Assembly: GCF_016859285.1 (NCBI RefSeq) | Contig: NC_053403.1 | Coordinates: 1 to 64,000 of the forward strand | Source: Xiphias gladius | Taxonomy: Eukaryota; Chordata; Actinopteri; Istiophoriformes; Xiphiidae | DNA length: 64,000 nucleotides | Reading direction: 5' to 3' | In this document: positions 13,238 to 34,611 of the stretch, piece by piece | Position numbering within the stretch: position 1 is the stretch's first letter | Layout: the number at the start of each line of letters is the position of its first letter | Notes under the pieces: model-generated | Database searches by the model: none | Told to the model about the DNA's origin: nothing | The model's input: only the letters and a program-made list of their open reading frames with translations | Position numbers and translations under genes: made by a program

Positions 13238-13812
13238 ATGGCGGGCGTAGCGGTGTTAGCAGAGTTGAAGTTGAGGGATGGACAGAGACAGAAAATATGC
13301 GTTCAAGTAGAAAACAATCTGAGTTCTCTCATCCACGGAATAAACGAACTGAACGTGAATGTCTCACAGCTTCTCAGCGAGCTGGTGGAGCGTGAAAAAG
13401 CCCGCGGAGACTGCGCAGAGGGTGAGTAACCTACTGCTAGTAACTATGACAGAGCTAATGTCTTATTATTATTTACTGATAATGTGTTAAATGTTTTCTT
13501 GTTTGGAAACACCTTATTCGGTTAAAAATACCCGCCGGTTAATTTCCCAGGGTTTCATGTCTTTTATTAACGTGACTGCTCAGGTAAATTTATAAAACGG
13601 ACCTGTTCTAATCCACAGATCTGAGACGAATGTATCGTACTTAAAACAAAACCGTTACCTGTCAGTGTACCTGTTCAGCGGATTTCAGATTCACCTGTGT
13701 TTTAACTGATGCAGGTGAGGAAGACGAGGAGGATAGTGATGAAGAAGACGACGAGCCGGAGGATTCTCAATTTTCTGAGCTACAACCTCCAGCTAAAAGA
13801 TCCAAAACCTGA
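13238..13812 (+). CDS. gon7: GON7: EKC/KEOPS complex subunit
   Basis: Two coding exons, 13238-13421 and 13715-13812, joined in phase 1 (G|GT), give 93 residues, close to the roughly 100 of the family. Residues about 25-60 form a predicted helical segment (GINELNVNVSQLLSELVER), the part that contacts LAGE3/Pcc1. The second exon is strongly acidic (EEDEEDSDEEDDEPED) and ends PAKRSKT, like the ...AKRPKTPS tail of the human protein. KEOPS makes the t6A base of ANN-decoding tRNAs. The ATG at 13238 was chosen for its family-like length and the YY1-type sequence around it; the frame stays open further upstream but only from a GTG. Its head-to-head position with ubr7 matches the human locus. Identification rests on length, tail and synteny more than on strong sequence identity. 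Confidence 0.92.
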
Positions 13813-13935
13813 AACACCTGGAACACCTCAGGACACATGAAGACTCTGTTTGAGACAGGATGACATCACAATTTTACCTGTTTGAACTGAAGAGGATAAT
13901 GGCAGGTGATCAGTTACACGAATGGGTAGAAACTC

Positions 13936-13941
13936 AATAAA
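13936..13941 (+). terminator. Poly(A) signal for gon7
   Basis: AATAAA about 125 bases after the gon7 stop codon. Confidence 0.7.
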
Positions 13942-13949
13942 CCTGTACA

Positions 13950-14891
13950 GGTGTGTCTAAGTTAAAAACTAAGAATAAAATGTGATTTTTTTTTTTAAAA
14001 ACTTCTGCCTCTTCTTCTAATCATCACTACTCGCCAATCAGTTGCCATTGATCCAGAATCAGTTCATGGTGGCAAATGTCTGACTGGACCGCTGCTGTCA
14101 CTTCTGTAAAATCAATCTTTTCAGATTAAAAACGTCTATATTTCATTTTTTTTTTATTATATTGATATTGTAATAAAGTTGTTATGATAACCAGCATGTC
14201 ATGTAACTCATGTTATTACAGAAAAGTACCACAGAATATCCTGCTCTCTGATTGGCCAACAGCTGTCAAGTAACCTCTGTTCTAGATATTAACCTGCAGC
14301 TAGCCGAGGCAACTGGTTAAAGTAACCGTTGGTGCTGCTATCACCATATCAAATACCCTCCAGCCAATCACAGCACAGGACTGTCCGTGATATCTCAATG
14401 ACAAAACAACAGGACATTAATTGACAGCTGCAGACTGAGGCACAAACAACTGTTGGGCTTGAAGGTCAATACTCAGGGGAGCGCTCTTGAACCTGAGAGT
14501 CCGTCTGTATTTTTTTTTTTTTTTTCAACCTAGTTTAGATACAACCACGCCCACTTCAATATTGCTTAGGGTTAGGGCTCCTGGTCATTCTTTCAAGGCT
14601 TTCATCATACAGAACTAGGTTTGGTTTCATTTAAACTGGGTTGGAAAAACGATAGACGCTGAGACTCCAGAGTGGGGACAGAGTGGATTCTCCTAACAGT
14701 CAATACTTAGGGCAACGCTCGTGGGTCTGACAATCCACAGTGAGGGCAGTCCTGAACTCAGTCCCTGCTAGACAGTGTGGAGGATTATATCTGACAAGAG
14801 TCTTACTTTTTAAAAAGGCACACAGGAAGTGACATCACAAACATCAACACAAAAAGTTCGGAGCAGCTGCAGCCTCTGCGATTGGTCCTCT
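13950..14891. other. Convergent 3' ends of gon7 and lyset
   Basis: Roughly 940 bp holding the lyset 3'UTR on the minus strand, a poly(T) run near 14510 and a T-rich stretch near 14150 that gives a minus-strand AATAAA-like signal. No exon was recognised. Confidence 0.5.
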
Positions 14892-15266
14892 CTATGTGTC
14901 AATCACTGACCCTGCCCTGTGATTAGTCAGTGTCTGGGCAGTGGGGCGGCGGCTGCAAAGCAGGGTGATGCAGACAGGAAGTACGCAGTAACCAACAGCT
15001 CGGGGGTCAGCTCTCGTGCATGAGAACAGGAAGAGGAAGAGCTGCAGGTATGGCAGCAGGAAGACCGACGCCCACATCCAGACAGGAAGCGATGGCAGAT
15101 GAGACCAGGTGATGGAAGGGGGTGGAGCTGACGGGCTGACCCCACCTCTCTGCACGCGCTCCAAACTGAGCGTGTGCACCTCAAAGATGTAGTACACCGC
15201 CATGACGCTGAGCACCAGGTAGAGAGCCACGCCCACCCATCCCATCCTCTGACGGAAGTTCATCAT
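14892..15266 (-). CDS. lyset: LYSET (TMEM251/GCAF): lysosomal enzyme trafficking factor
   Basis: A single coding exon of 124 residues starting MMNFRQRMGWVGVALYL, nearly the same opening as the human protein. It has two hydrophobic segments, at about residues 10-28 and 58-84 (VWMWASVFLLPYLQLFLFLF), and then the conserved SCTRADP motif followed by a third, weaker hydrophobic stretch (VGYCVLPVCITLLC). LYSET is a Golgi membrane protein that holds GlcNAc-1-phosphotransferase in place so that lysosomal enzymes receive mannose-6-phosphate. The coding exon begins at an acceptor (CTGGACAG) at 15274. An in-frame stop upstream in the noncoding first exon supports the MMNF start. The C-terminus ends SVIDT, matching the human LIDT ending. 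Its position beside gon7 and ubr7 agrees with the human locus. Confidence 0.95.
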   Translation of the reverse strand: MMNFRQRMGWVGVALYLVLSVMAVYYIFEVHTLSLERVQRGGVSPSAPPPSITWSHLPSLPVWMWASVFLLPYLQLFLFLFSCTRADPRAVGYCVLPVCITLLCSRRPTAQTLTNHRAGSVIDT

Positions 15267-15354
15267 CCTCCATACTGTCCAGATATAATCAATAACCAAT
15301 CAATAATCAAAACATCATCAGTACATGATCATCACATCACCTGTACATCCTCTA

Positions 15355-16585
15355 CAATGGCATGAAAAAGATTGGGCACCCTTGGTCGAAATGTCTGTTA
15401 TTGTAAACAGTTAAGTGAGTAGAAGATGAACTGATCTCAAAAGGCATAAAATTAAAGATGAGACATTCTCAACATTTTTAGCCATATTAGTGAATTATTG
15501 TTAATTTGTACAAGTTTAGAGTGAAAAAAGCAAATGAGCACCGTAACAAAATTTTAGACACTCGAAGAGATTTTAGCTCTCAGATAACTTTTACCAAGGT
15601 CTCAGACCTTAATTAGCTTCTTAGGGCTATGGCTTGTTCACATTCATTGTTAGGAAAGGCCAAGTGATGCAAACTTTCAAAGGTTTATAAATACTCCTCA
15701 GACCTTGTCCCAGAAATCAGCAGCCTCCTCTAAGCAGCTGCCAAGCAGTCTGAAAATTAAAATAATTGATGCCCACAAAGCAGGACAGGGCTGCAAGAAG
15801 ATAGCAAAGTGTTTTCAGGTAGTCGTTTCCTCAGTTAGTAATGTAATTAAGAAATGGCACTTGACAGGAATGGTTGAGGTCAACTTTCAAAGACAACTGC
15901 TTTTAGGATTGCTAGAAAGGCAAATCAAAACTGCCATTCGACTCCAAAAGACTTCCACGAAGATTTAGCAGACTCTGGAGTGGTGGCGCACTGTTCTACT
16001 GTGCAGTGACACCTGCACAAATATGACCTTCATGGAAGAGTAATTTGTGGATTCAATAAAATACCAGGTAATTCTGGAAGCAAACATCACACCGTCTGTA
16101 AAAAAGCTGAAGATGAAAAGAGGATGGCTTCTACAACAGGATTATGATCCTAAACACACCCCAAATCCACGAGGCGCAAGCTGAAGTTTTTGCAATGACC
16201 CTGACTGTTCCCCGACCTAAACATCATTGAAAATCTGTTAATAGACCTCAAAAGAGCATTGCATGCAAGGCGGCCCAAGAATCTCACAGAACTACAAGCT
16301 TTTAGAAAAGAAGAATGGCTGAAATCTCCAAAAACAAGAACTGAAAAAAATCAAATAAGTACTGAGCATGCAGGGTGGCCAAAACATTTGTTTGGACCCT
16401 TTACCCTTTTTGTTATTTTGAAACTATAAAAGATGGAAATAAAAAAGTAATCTTTCTTAAAACATTAAAGAAATGTGTCATCTTTAACTTTCTGCCTTAT
16501 GGAAGTCAGTTCGTCTTTTACTCACTTACCTATTGCCAGTATCAGAAATTTTGACCAGGGGAGCCCAAACCTTTTCATGCCACTG
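15355..16585 (+). mobile_element. Tc1/mariner DNA transposon, degenerate copy
   Basis: A 1.23-kb element with terminal inverted repeats flanked by TA on both sides. The left end reads CAATGGCATGAAAAAGATTG and the right end, reverse-complemented, CAGTGGCATGAAAAGGTTTG, with similarity continuing for at least 38 bases. Inside, a plus-strand frame at 15705-15968 encodes the N-terminal paired-like helix-turn-helix of a Tc1 transposase (KIIDAHKAGQGCKKIAKCF ... SSVSNVIKKWHLTG). A downstream piece near 16215-16290 keeps the N-I-I-E-N and DLKRALHARRPKN region of the catalytic domain. Frames are broken by stops and shifts, so it is dead. It sits in the lyset 5'UTR intron. Confidence 0.88.
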
Positions 16586-16587
16586 TA

Positions 16588-16790
16588 TACATCTCTAACA
16601 CTGAAAGGAAAAATCACCTGTACATCATCTGTACTGAAAGAAATACCAAGTCAGAAATCAATACATCAGTCCATCCTCCATACTCCCCAGAGATAATCAA
16701 TGGCCAATCAATAATCAATACGTCATCCCATCCCCCTGTCAGAGACACCAAACAATCAATGTGATCATCCTGCATACAGTAAGGAGGGGG
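16588..16790. repeat. Diverged copy of the lyset acceptor-side sequence
   Basis: The stretch around 16671-16723 (ccatcctccatactccccag, then agataatcaatggccaatcaa) closely resembles 15263-15315, which spans the lyset acceptor. The Tc1 element lies between the two copies. No MMNF coding part is present in the second copy. Confidence 0.6.
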
Positions 16791-17352
16791 GAATCAATAA
16801 ACAATATATGGTGAAAACATTATCAATACTGATCAATACTTTCTTCCTCAATACTTAGGTAATTCAAATCGTCAGTGTCTATATGCCTATATACACGTAT
16901 ACATACAGTGTGTATGTATGTATGTATATATATATCATAAACTTTACATTTAAAACGGGTGTGATTTCAACCCAGCAGATTGTTTCTTCCAAACTCCATT
17001 CATTTTTAGCCAGTTTTACCGCTGTTGACACATTTTTGACCCCAGCTTTAACGTTAAAACCATTAAATCTGACCTGACCTCGGTTCACCGTAGCAGAATT
17101 CTAGAATCTCTGTTCCATACTCCCTTCACTTTTCATACAGGTTTAACTCAGTCTGATGAATGTCGCTGTAATGTTTCCTGTAGACCTCCATCTTGCTGGC
17201 TGTTTATTTACACTAAGATTGTTAGCCTGTTAGCCTGTTAGCAGCCTGTCTGTAGTGTTAGCAGCCTGTCTGTAGTCTGTTAGCCTGTTCGAGCCTTTAA
17301 GCCTGTTAGCAGCCTGTTAGACTATTAGCTCGTGTGTTTATCGGCTCTCACC

Positions 17353-17530
17353 TTCCTTTGTGCTGATTCTTTCAAATTAAAATTGCGCCGTAGACTCGTT
17401 TCTAGACCGAAGTGGATCCCGGTGGTTCCGGGAAATCTCGCCTCTCTCTTCCTGTTTGGCCATCTGACACCTTTGGATTACGTCATTCACCTGCATTTAT
17501 TTTTGTTTTATTTGGACGCCAAAACAACAT
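17353..17530 (-). promoter_or_regulatory. lyset: Probable lyset promoter and noncoding first exon
   Basis: A minus-strand donor CACAAAGGAAG|GTGAGAG ends an exon at 17353 (GT at 17352-17351) in a locally GC-richer stretch with ttccggg and cggaag-like elements. The frame into the coding exon is closed by a stop, so it is 5'UTR. The exact start site is not visible. Just outside it, at about 17215-17330, is a gttagcctgttagcagcctg repeat. Confidence 0.55.
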
Positions 17531-17599
17531 CCTTTAATAATAATTAAAAAAAACGGTGAAAATATCAGTGGCCACTTAAATAAAGGTTTCTTTTATTGA

Positions 17600-18990
17600 A
17601 CCAAAAATAAACTCATTTAATCACAAAACAACTTCAATCAGAAACATTTCTTATGTAGTTGAATTTTAAACTTATAAATACACTAAAAAGAGGAGAATTA
17701 ATAATAATGAAAAATTTGTGCATAAAGCTGTTGTCCCGGCCTCTGTGAGCTGACCTCAGATTCTCTGGTATCACAAAGCTAGTTCACTTTCAAGGGGCAG
17801 ATCTCCAGGGTTACTGGGGCAGATCTCCATGGTAACCAATGCTGCAGGGCTAACCTGTTAACTTCAGAGGATCACCTGCCCGACCAGCCAGATGACTGAT
17901 CAGATGATGTAATCATTCCTACAGGATTCCGACAGTAAAGTAAGAAAGAGCAGTATTTGTACAGGTCAGTAGAATATTTTTTCTGTTCCAGACTTTCATT
18001 TTACACTCTGGTTTTAAAACATAGCTTCTAACAATCAGATGAGAGTTCATGACACTAAATACAATACGTAATAATGATTAAAGCTGCTTTTTAATTGAGA
18101 AAAGACTCTTCGATTCCCGACAGGATTCCTGACAGTGTCGATGCTTTTACTCTTATTCCATTGGGGTATATGTTAACATATGTAAAGCTGTGTTTACATA
18201 GAGGCCCTAGGTCAAAGGTCCTCAGAAGGTGCCTCACAGTTTGGAAAAGGAAGTTAAGTCTTTGTGACTGAAACCATATGTTAGTGACAGTTTTGATGTT
18301 AGAATCATTGAAGCACGTAACCCCAAGAGGTTGAGACTTAGCTGAGCTCACTTAATGGTCCAGGCCCCAGGTAAGAAAACATGAGCTGTGACTGGTCAGT
18401 TTGAGCTTCCTCTTACCTGCAGCCTCTTGATTTGGTAAGAATTTTAAATTATTTTCTCTCTTGTAACCAGAAAGCAAAACAATAACAACTGGAAATCTGA
18501 CAAACAGGATAAGATCTGGTCTGATGTGGACTGGAACTGGTCTGATGTGGACTGGTGGATCTTGTGTGATGTGGACTGGTCATTGTGTGTTATGCTGTTG
18601 TATGTAGGAAACCTTTTCCCTTGTAATACTGTTACCATGGAGACGTGTTGTTTCTCAAGCAAAGGTGACTTTCAGGTGTCGGCTTATCAGATAAAAGCAG
18701 CTTTGAAGCAGATTATCAGAAACGTTCTGGAATACATCTGGTCAAACCAGCCGAGTCACAACCTCCAATATTAATAACATTAATAACATGAATGATTGTA
18801 TTAATAATAATAATAACTCCACAGTCTGAGTATGTTTATTTTAAACGAAGAAGAAAAAAATGCTTTACTTTCTGTCTAATGATTTTTAAATTTATCAACA
18901 TTTTAAAAACACTTTATACATGAAGGACCAATCTACTTCTGGCTCCACCCACTCTTTCTGTCCACCCAATTACATCAAAAAAAAGAGAAA
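17600..18990. other. Intergenic region between lyset and trim50
   Basis: No exon recognised. A short 21-bp-type tandem repeat of ctggtctgatgtggactgg at about 18514-18590 accounts for the Trp/Asp-rich open frame there. Confidence 0.5.
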
Positions 18991-19000
18991 AAAACATCCA

Positions 19001-19010
19001 TATATAAATA
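19001..19010 (+). promoter_or_regulatory. TATA box of trim50
   Basis: TATATAAATA lies about 195 bases before the trim50 ATG, with a 5'UTR-like stretch in between. A TATA promoter fits a tissue-restricted gene such as TRIM50, which is stomach-biased in mammals. Confidence 0.6.
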
Positions 19011-19174
19011 CAGTCAGCTCAGCTGCACAAACATAAACCAACAGCAGTGAAGTGACTCTGTTTCAGTCTAACTGGTTTAACTGAAGTCTGGATGGTCTGT
19101 TTTTATGAGGACTTTGCTCTCTAGGATTTTACTGGTTCCGTTGCTTTTGGTCCTGTTGGTGATGGTCCTGCTAG

Positions 19175-28665
<9,491 letters not shown>

Positions 28666-28764
28666 CGGAGTCCTTCTTTATTAAACTGGTATATTTTCAG
28701 TGTCAGCTGAGATCATCATCAGTGTCTTTAGTACCGTGTGAATCTGAAATGTTTCCAATATGTA

Positions 28765-28770
28765 AATAAA
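28765..28770 (+). terminator. Poly(A) signal for trim50
   Basis: AATAAA exactly 100 bases after the trim50 stop codon. Confidence 0.75.
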
Positions 28771-30344
28771 AAAATCCATCACTAATCAGCGACTGTTTTT
28801 ATTCAGGCATCATCTCAGAATATTTGTCCGGTGTGAGTTAGCTTCAGTTGTCTGTTATTTTACCAGAGTAGAGTGAAAGTAAAGTTAGACCACAGACTGA
28901 TGTCGGTGGTTTATTTAGTGACCAGTAATTCTATTTAAAGAAACTGTTAAAGAAATTCTATGCATGTATAGAAACATGTTCAAATATGACATATATAAAA
29001 TATGTGTATGTACCATAACACACTGGATACACATATGACACATGTATGAAAAATGTATAATACATTCATGTACAGAAACATAGACATGTACCACACATGT
29101 ATGACACACATTACACGTCTGACATATTCATAACACATGTAAGAACAGAAATATACATGGTTGACATGTATGTACTCAACAGTTTCGTACACTCATTTCA
29201 TGTTTGATGTTTTTTATGAGCATTACAATTCTCTATATATTTAAACATACGGAGTCAATACTATTAGAGTAAATGTTTTAATTTTATTTTTTTAATAATA
29301 ATAAGGTCCAACAGATGGAAAATATAGTTTTAATACATTTATTAATATGCTCTGTCTATATTCAATAAATTCTAAATACATCTAATAATTTGACTTTGGT
29401 AACTTTAAACACATTTGTTGATAGTACTTCTGAATTTTTTTAATAAAATTCTGAATACATGAATTTTTACAGTGTATTTAGTATATTTACAGAGTAGTAT
29501 CAGTACTTTTCTTTCAGAAAATAAAGGCAATACTTCTTCCATTACAGATTATCACTTACTTTGTTTTCATCAAATCAGATTACAAATTTTACTGAATAAT
29601 AGTTTACTGAATAATAAAAAATATATTAAAAACTAAACTCAATTTCGGTTTAAATATTTTTTTTACATTGAAGTTAGTTGTTCACTTTTTGTCCAAACAC
29701 AAGACTTGTCCATTTAAACATATCTGAGTTTTTACTTCACTTACACAGACATAAATATACATATATGACACGTGTATGTACAGAAACATATACATGTATG
29801 ACATGCATATGACACATGTATGAGGCATGTATGTACAGAAATGAAATATACATGAATGAAATATATATGACACGTATGTATAGACACATATACATTTATG
29901 ACATGTTTTTTCAGTTATGAAACGTACGTACAGAAATGTATTCATATAGCAAATATGTAATACATACAAACATGTATGACGTATGAATGTATAGCAAAAT
30001 GTATGACACATGTATGCCACATTTGTACAGAAATATATACATGTATGACATATGTATGACACATGTATGACATATGAATATGTAGCAACATAAACATGTG
30101 TGACACATGTATGTACAGAAACACTTATGCAGTTTATTAATATTTTTCAATATGAGGTCAGAATCTTTATCCTTCAATTTAAAAAAAATCATTTGAACCA
30201 AACAAACAGCAGCTTGATCAACTGATCAAACAATATTTGTTTCTGTTGTTGTTATTGTTGGGGTTAGAGTTGTTGATGTTGTTTTTGTTGTTGTTGTTGT
30301 TTTTATTGTTGTTGCTGTAGTTTTTGTGGTTCCTGTTGTTATTG
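28771..30344. repeat. AT-rich gap with ATGTATGACAC minisatellite blocks
   Basis: Between the 3' ends of trim50 and prima1. Two blocks, about 28960-29200 and 29750-30125, consist of degenerate units of the type acacatgtatgacatatg and tgtacagaaacata. They create His/Cys/Tyr-rich minus-strand open frames that are not genes. At 30240-30345 there is a TTG-rich run. Confidence 0.75.
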
Positions 30345-33300
30345 TTATCCTCCTGTGTTTGTCCTGTTCTCTTCTGTCCTCAGAGGTTTCCTAACAGTAG
30401 AAAACAGTCAAAGAAAAAACCACACTGTGGAAATATGTTTACTGTGTTTGTTCATTTGTTGCTCAGTGAATAAATTCAAATTCCCTCACAGTTTTGTTAG
30501 TTAAAATAATTTCAGTAAACAGACTTCAGTCAGCAGTTTTTTCTGGTCTAAATCAGTCATGAAATTGTAACTTCACTGCTTTAATTATCTCATTAACATA
30601 GACCGAATCCTGCACTATGACTGTCTGAGCAACTGGAAAGTTTCTTACCTACGGCTCCTGTTCAGAGGTGATGTTTGTTAAAACGTTAAAATATAAAGGG
30701 AGAAATTAGTTTCCACTTAAAACCCCACTGATATAAAACCTTATCTTCTGAGGTGAATACACATCATTCAGTTTGCTGGGCTATTAAAACATGACTCTGT
30801 GGACTACAAATATGGCTGCCATATTATTCTTTGTCCTGCTTGTTCTCCATGTCAGTGCATATGTAGAGAGGTTAACATATGTCTGTAACACTTGACATCC
30901 TGCTGAAAGTCCTGCTGGGAATGTTGGACCTTTAAATCTTCACATCACAATCAGATTTACAGACCAATGGTGTTCATTTTACATAGTTATAATATACAAC
31001 ATTAAAATAATCATAAACCAAAGTGTTAAATGAAAATATTTTTCAGTCTGGTTTCTAGTTTACAGAAATATGGAAAACTGAAAAATATAAAAATATAACT
31101 AATGTCTGAATGGTGTGAAAAACACATGTATATATAAAAATATAAATGTAAACAACATCTGAGAACAGATCAAATCTGATGAAATGTGATTTTCACACAT
31201 TTGTCACAAATGACTCACCTCTTCAGTGCCCTATAAGACATTGTGATGATGATCAATAAGATGATAAATAATACAGAGATGATGATGAATATCAGGATGG
31301 ACAGATGTTCAGACCTCTCAGCTGGAACAGCAGAGGGCCACCCTGAAACACAACAATACCACAGAATTAATTGAATCAGACACAAAATTCACTGACAGGG
31401 TCTCTCACAGGGTCTGACAGGGTCTCTCATCAGTAATTCAGCTGCTTCTCTTCAAAATAAAAGATGTACTTTCTTTCTTTGCACGACCTTTATTCAGAAA
31501 ACAGCTGTTGGTTCAGTCTTGACTGGTTTCCGTTTTAAAGCTGATTTTATTTTCAGTTGAAACTTAATCTATTATAGAAAGAAATTAGTGGATAAATAGA
31601 TGTGGTTTCTATTTTTGTTTCTGTAGTTTTATTCCACTACTGGTACAGGTTAGCCCTCAGTAACAACACGATTATGTTAATGTGTGTATAATGTTAGATA
31701 AGAACGTGGGAATTCCGTTGTTGTCTTTGTATTTTAAAAGCTGTTTCTGATTCTGGTTTCTGTTTTATAAATAATATGTGGGATGTTTTTCTAATGAATA
31801 AATATGTGTGTGTGTGTGTAAGCTGTGTATTCATAGAAAGATAAATGACAAAGTTATTTTTTGTGGGAGGATCAGAGACAAACATCAGTCCTGTCTGATT
31901 CTTAGATCATCAGATTTGTTTATTCCAACAGGTTTTTTTGAATTTTTTTAAAAACATTAAACACAGACAGACACACTGAAAACGGTCTGTTTCAGTGATG
32001 GACAGACAGTCTGTCTTCGTGTCTCTCAGTCAGGCTGCAGACAGAGAGAGAGCCAGCATGCATTCTGTGGCTCATTGATTCTAAAAACATTTTGTTTTCT
32101 GCTGATTTGTTTTTCCTGCTCAGGAAACTTTATCGTTGATTTATGTTTATTACACCTGCAGTTACATGGGTTTATTATTATCATGAAAAATCCCGGTCTG
32201 ACAGTGAGGCAGTCACTGAGTTTTGGCTTTCACATGACTATGAGATCAGCAACACAGATTATAATCTGACAGATTACAATCTGACAAATGGTCGTCACAG
32301 ATTGACAGAGATTATTAGTTTTTACTGCAGTTGACGCCGACCTTGCAGCTTTAAAATATGAAACACTCTACAGAGTTAAGCATCGGTCATGTGATGAGTT
32401 TAATATGACAGGGCGTCAGATTATTAACCACAGGCTGGATTAAAGAAACAAATTGATAGTGAACAGAGAGGTTTAGTCTCTAGAAGAGAAACTGGATCAG
32501 ACCAGAGCCAAACAGCTGAGGGGAGTCTCCCCCCCTGAAAGCAGTTTAGACGTTTTCACGTCTGATCTTCTTAATGAAGCTAATTAAACTGTCAGATTAT
32601 CCAAAAAAAAGTCTCCACCAACTGTCAGTCAAAGTCTGATCCCGCCCACACAGGTGATATAACATACATTTGAGGTCAAAGCTCAAACAGCTGAGTCAGG
32701 TCAATCTGGAATCAAATGATTTGTTTTTTTATTGTATTTCACTTCAGTTTGTTTCCTCAGAAAACTTGTTTTTATTACTAACTTGTCTTTATTTTACATG
32801 AATACCGGGGGATTAAACATCAACAGGACAGTTTCCTGATCAAACAATCAGTAACGTAATCAATAACATGATTGATGATGTAATCAATAACATGATCAGT
32901 AATTTGATCAATAATGTGATCAGTTACGTGATCCATAATGTGATTGATAACCAGACAGAAACGAAGATGTAAATATGAAAATCTACAATCATGCTTGTTG
33001 TGTAAAGTCAATTTATCATTGTGATTGTTATTATTAATATCTTCTGAAGAAGGTCATGTGATATGACTGAAAGCTCAAGAACAGTTACTGAGTGGATCTG
33101 TGTTGAGACTTGAACAGCTGATCACTTTGCACTGATCACTTGATATTGATTACTGAACACTTGGTGACAGTAAGGCACACCTGTGTGAGTTTACCTGTGT
33201 TACCTGTGAACGTCAGCTCTCTGGGGGAGGGGGGAGGAGGAGGAGGAGGAGGAGGGGGGGGTGGAGGTAACAGGATGTAAGGACAACACCTGCAGCTCAT

Positions 33301-34611
33301 CTCCATGGCAACATCTGGCCACACTCCCCATCTGACCTGCAAACATAATAGGAAACAGAAACCAGGTGATCCCTCTGTCGTGAAGATTAAATTTAAGATA
33401 ATTATCATTTACCTTTTTTTTAAACTTTAGACCTTAGCTCCAATAATATTTGTCCTCGTGAGCCATGGGTTCTGAGCCACGGGCTTTATCTCACAAACAG
33501 TCTGCCCTACTTTACCGGTGTAGGAAGTACCTGTAGACTATACCGAGGGCTTTTAGTCTATATTTCTAAACATAAAATACTAAATCAGACTGTTTTTAAC
33601 ATTTATACACATATACACATTTATAACACTTATATGATTTGAACCAGAGTTTGTCTATTAATAACATATCTGTTTGCACAGTGTCTCTATTTTCGATGCA
33701 GTTAAAGTGCTTTTGATTTAGAAAAGTTTGTGTTATGTTTTTGTTATCATGTGAACTCAGCGCTGATGTGTACACATCATATTTATTTAAAGGCTTTATC
33801 AGCTGTAAGTAATGGATTTATTAATGGTTAGGGTTACACCATGCTTTACAAATCAGTTATAAGACATTAATAAGAACAGCTTCTGGGTTGCCAGGTTGTG
33901 GAAAATCCTTCTCCAGTATGATACACACACACGCGCGCGCACAATAATAATAACTTTATAAATGAGAATGAATTTTTTAATTAATTCATTAATAAATAAA
34001 TAAATGGTTCTACTAATAAGTCTGCAGCTGTGAAAATTAACAATCAGTTTCTAGATGGATTTTGATCCAGATGTCCTGCAGCTCTTTTCCAGAAGATAAG
34101 TGGTCAAGCAGTCCATTGGAGAGGTCTCACTGATTAATTTAAGAGATTTAAAGACATAGTGTCTGCTGGAGGAGTATTTTCTACAACCTGGCAAACCAGA
34201 AGTTGTTCTTATTAATGTCTTATTAGTGATGTAATATTACTGATCTATGAAGCATCAGTACATAATTTATTAACTATTAATAGTCATTAATTACAGCTGA
34301 TAAAGCCTTTAATTAAATGAAAGTTGTACTGCTATTTGTTTATGTTCTATCTAAACAAATGAACCTGTTTATGTTGAATCTATGTCTTTAAAAACAGAAT
34401 AAAAACAGTTTGAGCCAGAACCAGAATCAGACTAAACTTTTCTAAACAACTCTGAGGTTTGAACCTCACCTGAACATGAACCGGACTGACTCAGTCCAGG
34501 ACCTGGACCTTCATATAAACTGCTGGGATTCATCAGATTTATTTTACTTAATTTAACAGATCTCACCTGGAAGAAATGGAAAAACACCACGACGAAAAAA
34601 CTCAACATCAT
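30345..34611 (-). CDS. prima1: PRIMA1: proline-rich membrane anchor of acetylcholinesterase
   Basis: Four coding exons on the minus strand, 34611-34567, 33336-33204, 31342-31219 and 30390-30345, all phases consistent, give 115 residues (human 153). Residues 1-15 are a hydrophobic signal-peptide core (MMLSFFVVVFFHFFQ). Next come a cysteine group (CRCC) and a run of 13 prolines, the PRAD that binds the tetramer of AChE or BChE T-subunits. A membrane helix lies at about residues 72-92 (LSILIFIIISVLFIILLIII). A short cytoplasmic tail (YRALKRKPLRTEENRTNTGG) follows and stops there. The KRKPLR block matches human PRIMA1. The tail lacks the longer human C-terminus and resembles the short splice form, so an alternative last exon may exist further downstream. 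The protein anchors cholinesterase at synapses. Neighbouring ASB2 agrees with human 14q32. Confidence 0.9.
33228..33272. repeat. In-frame GGA/CCT triplet run encoding the PRAD prolines
   Basis: The plus strand reads ggggagg...(agg)n...gggggggtgg. On the gene's strand this is CCT/CCC codons, a coding microsatellite inside prima1 exon 2. Its length could vary between individuals and change the proline count. Confidence 0.8.

Noticed and set aside
15705-15968. 87-codon frame as a host gene
   Set aside because: It is the N-terminus of a Tc1 transposase inside an element with terminal inverted repeats, and is broken downstream.
28915-30201. Several Cys/His/Tyr-rich minus-strand frames
   Set aside because: They are translations of the ATGTATGACAC minisatellite blocks, with no domain and no splice context.
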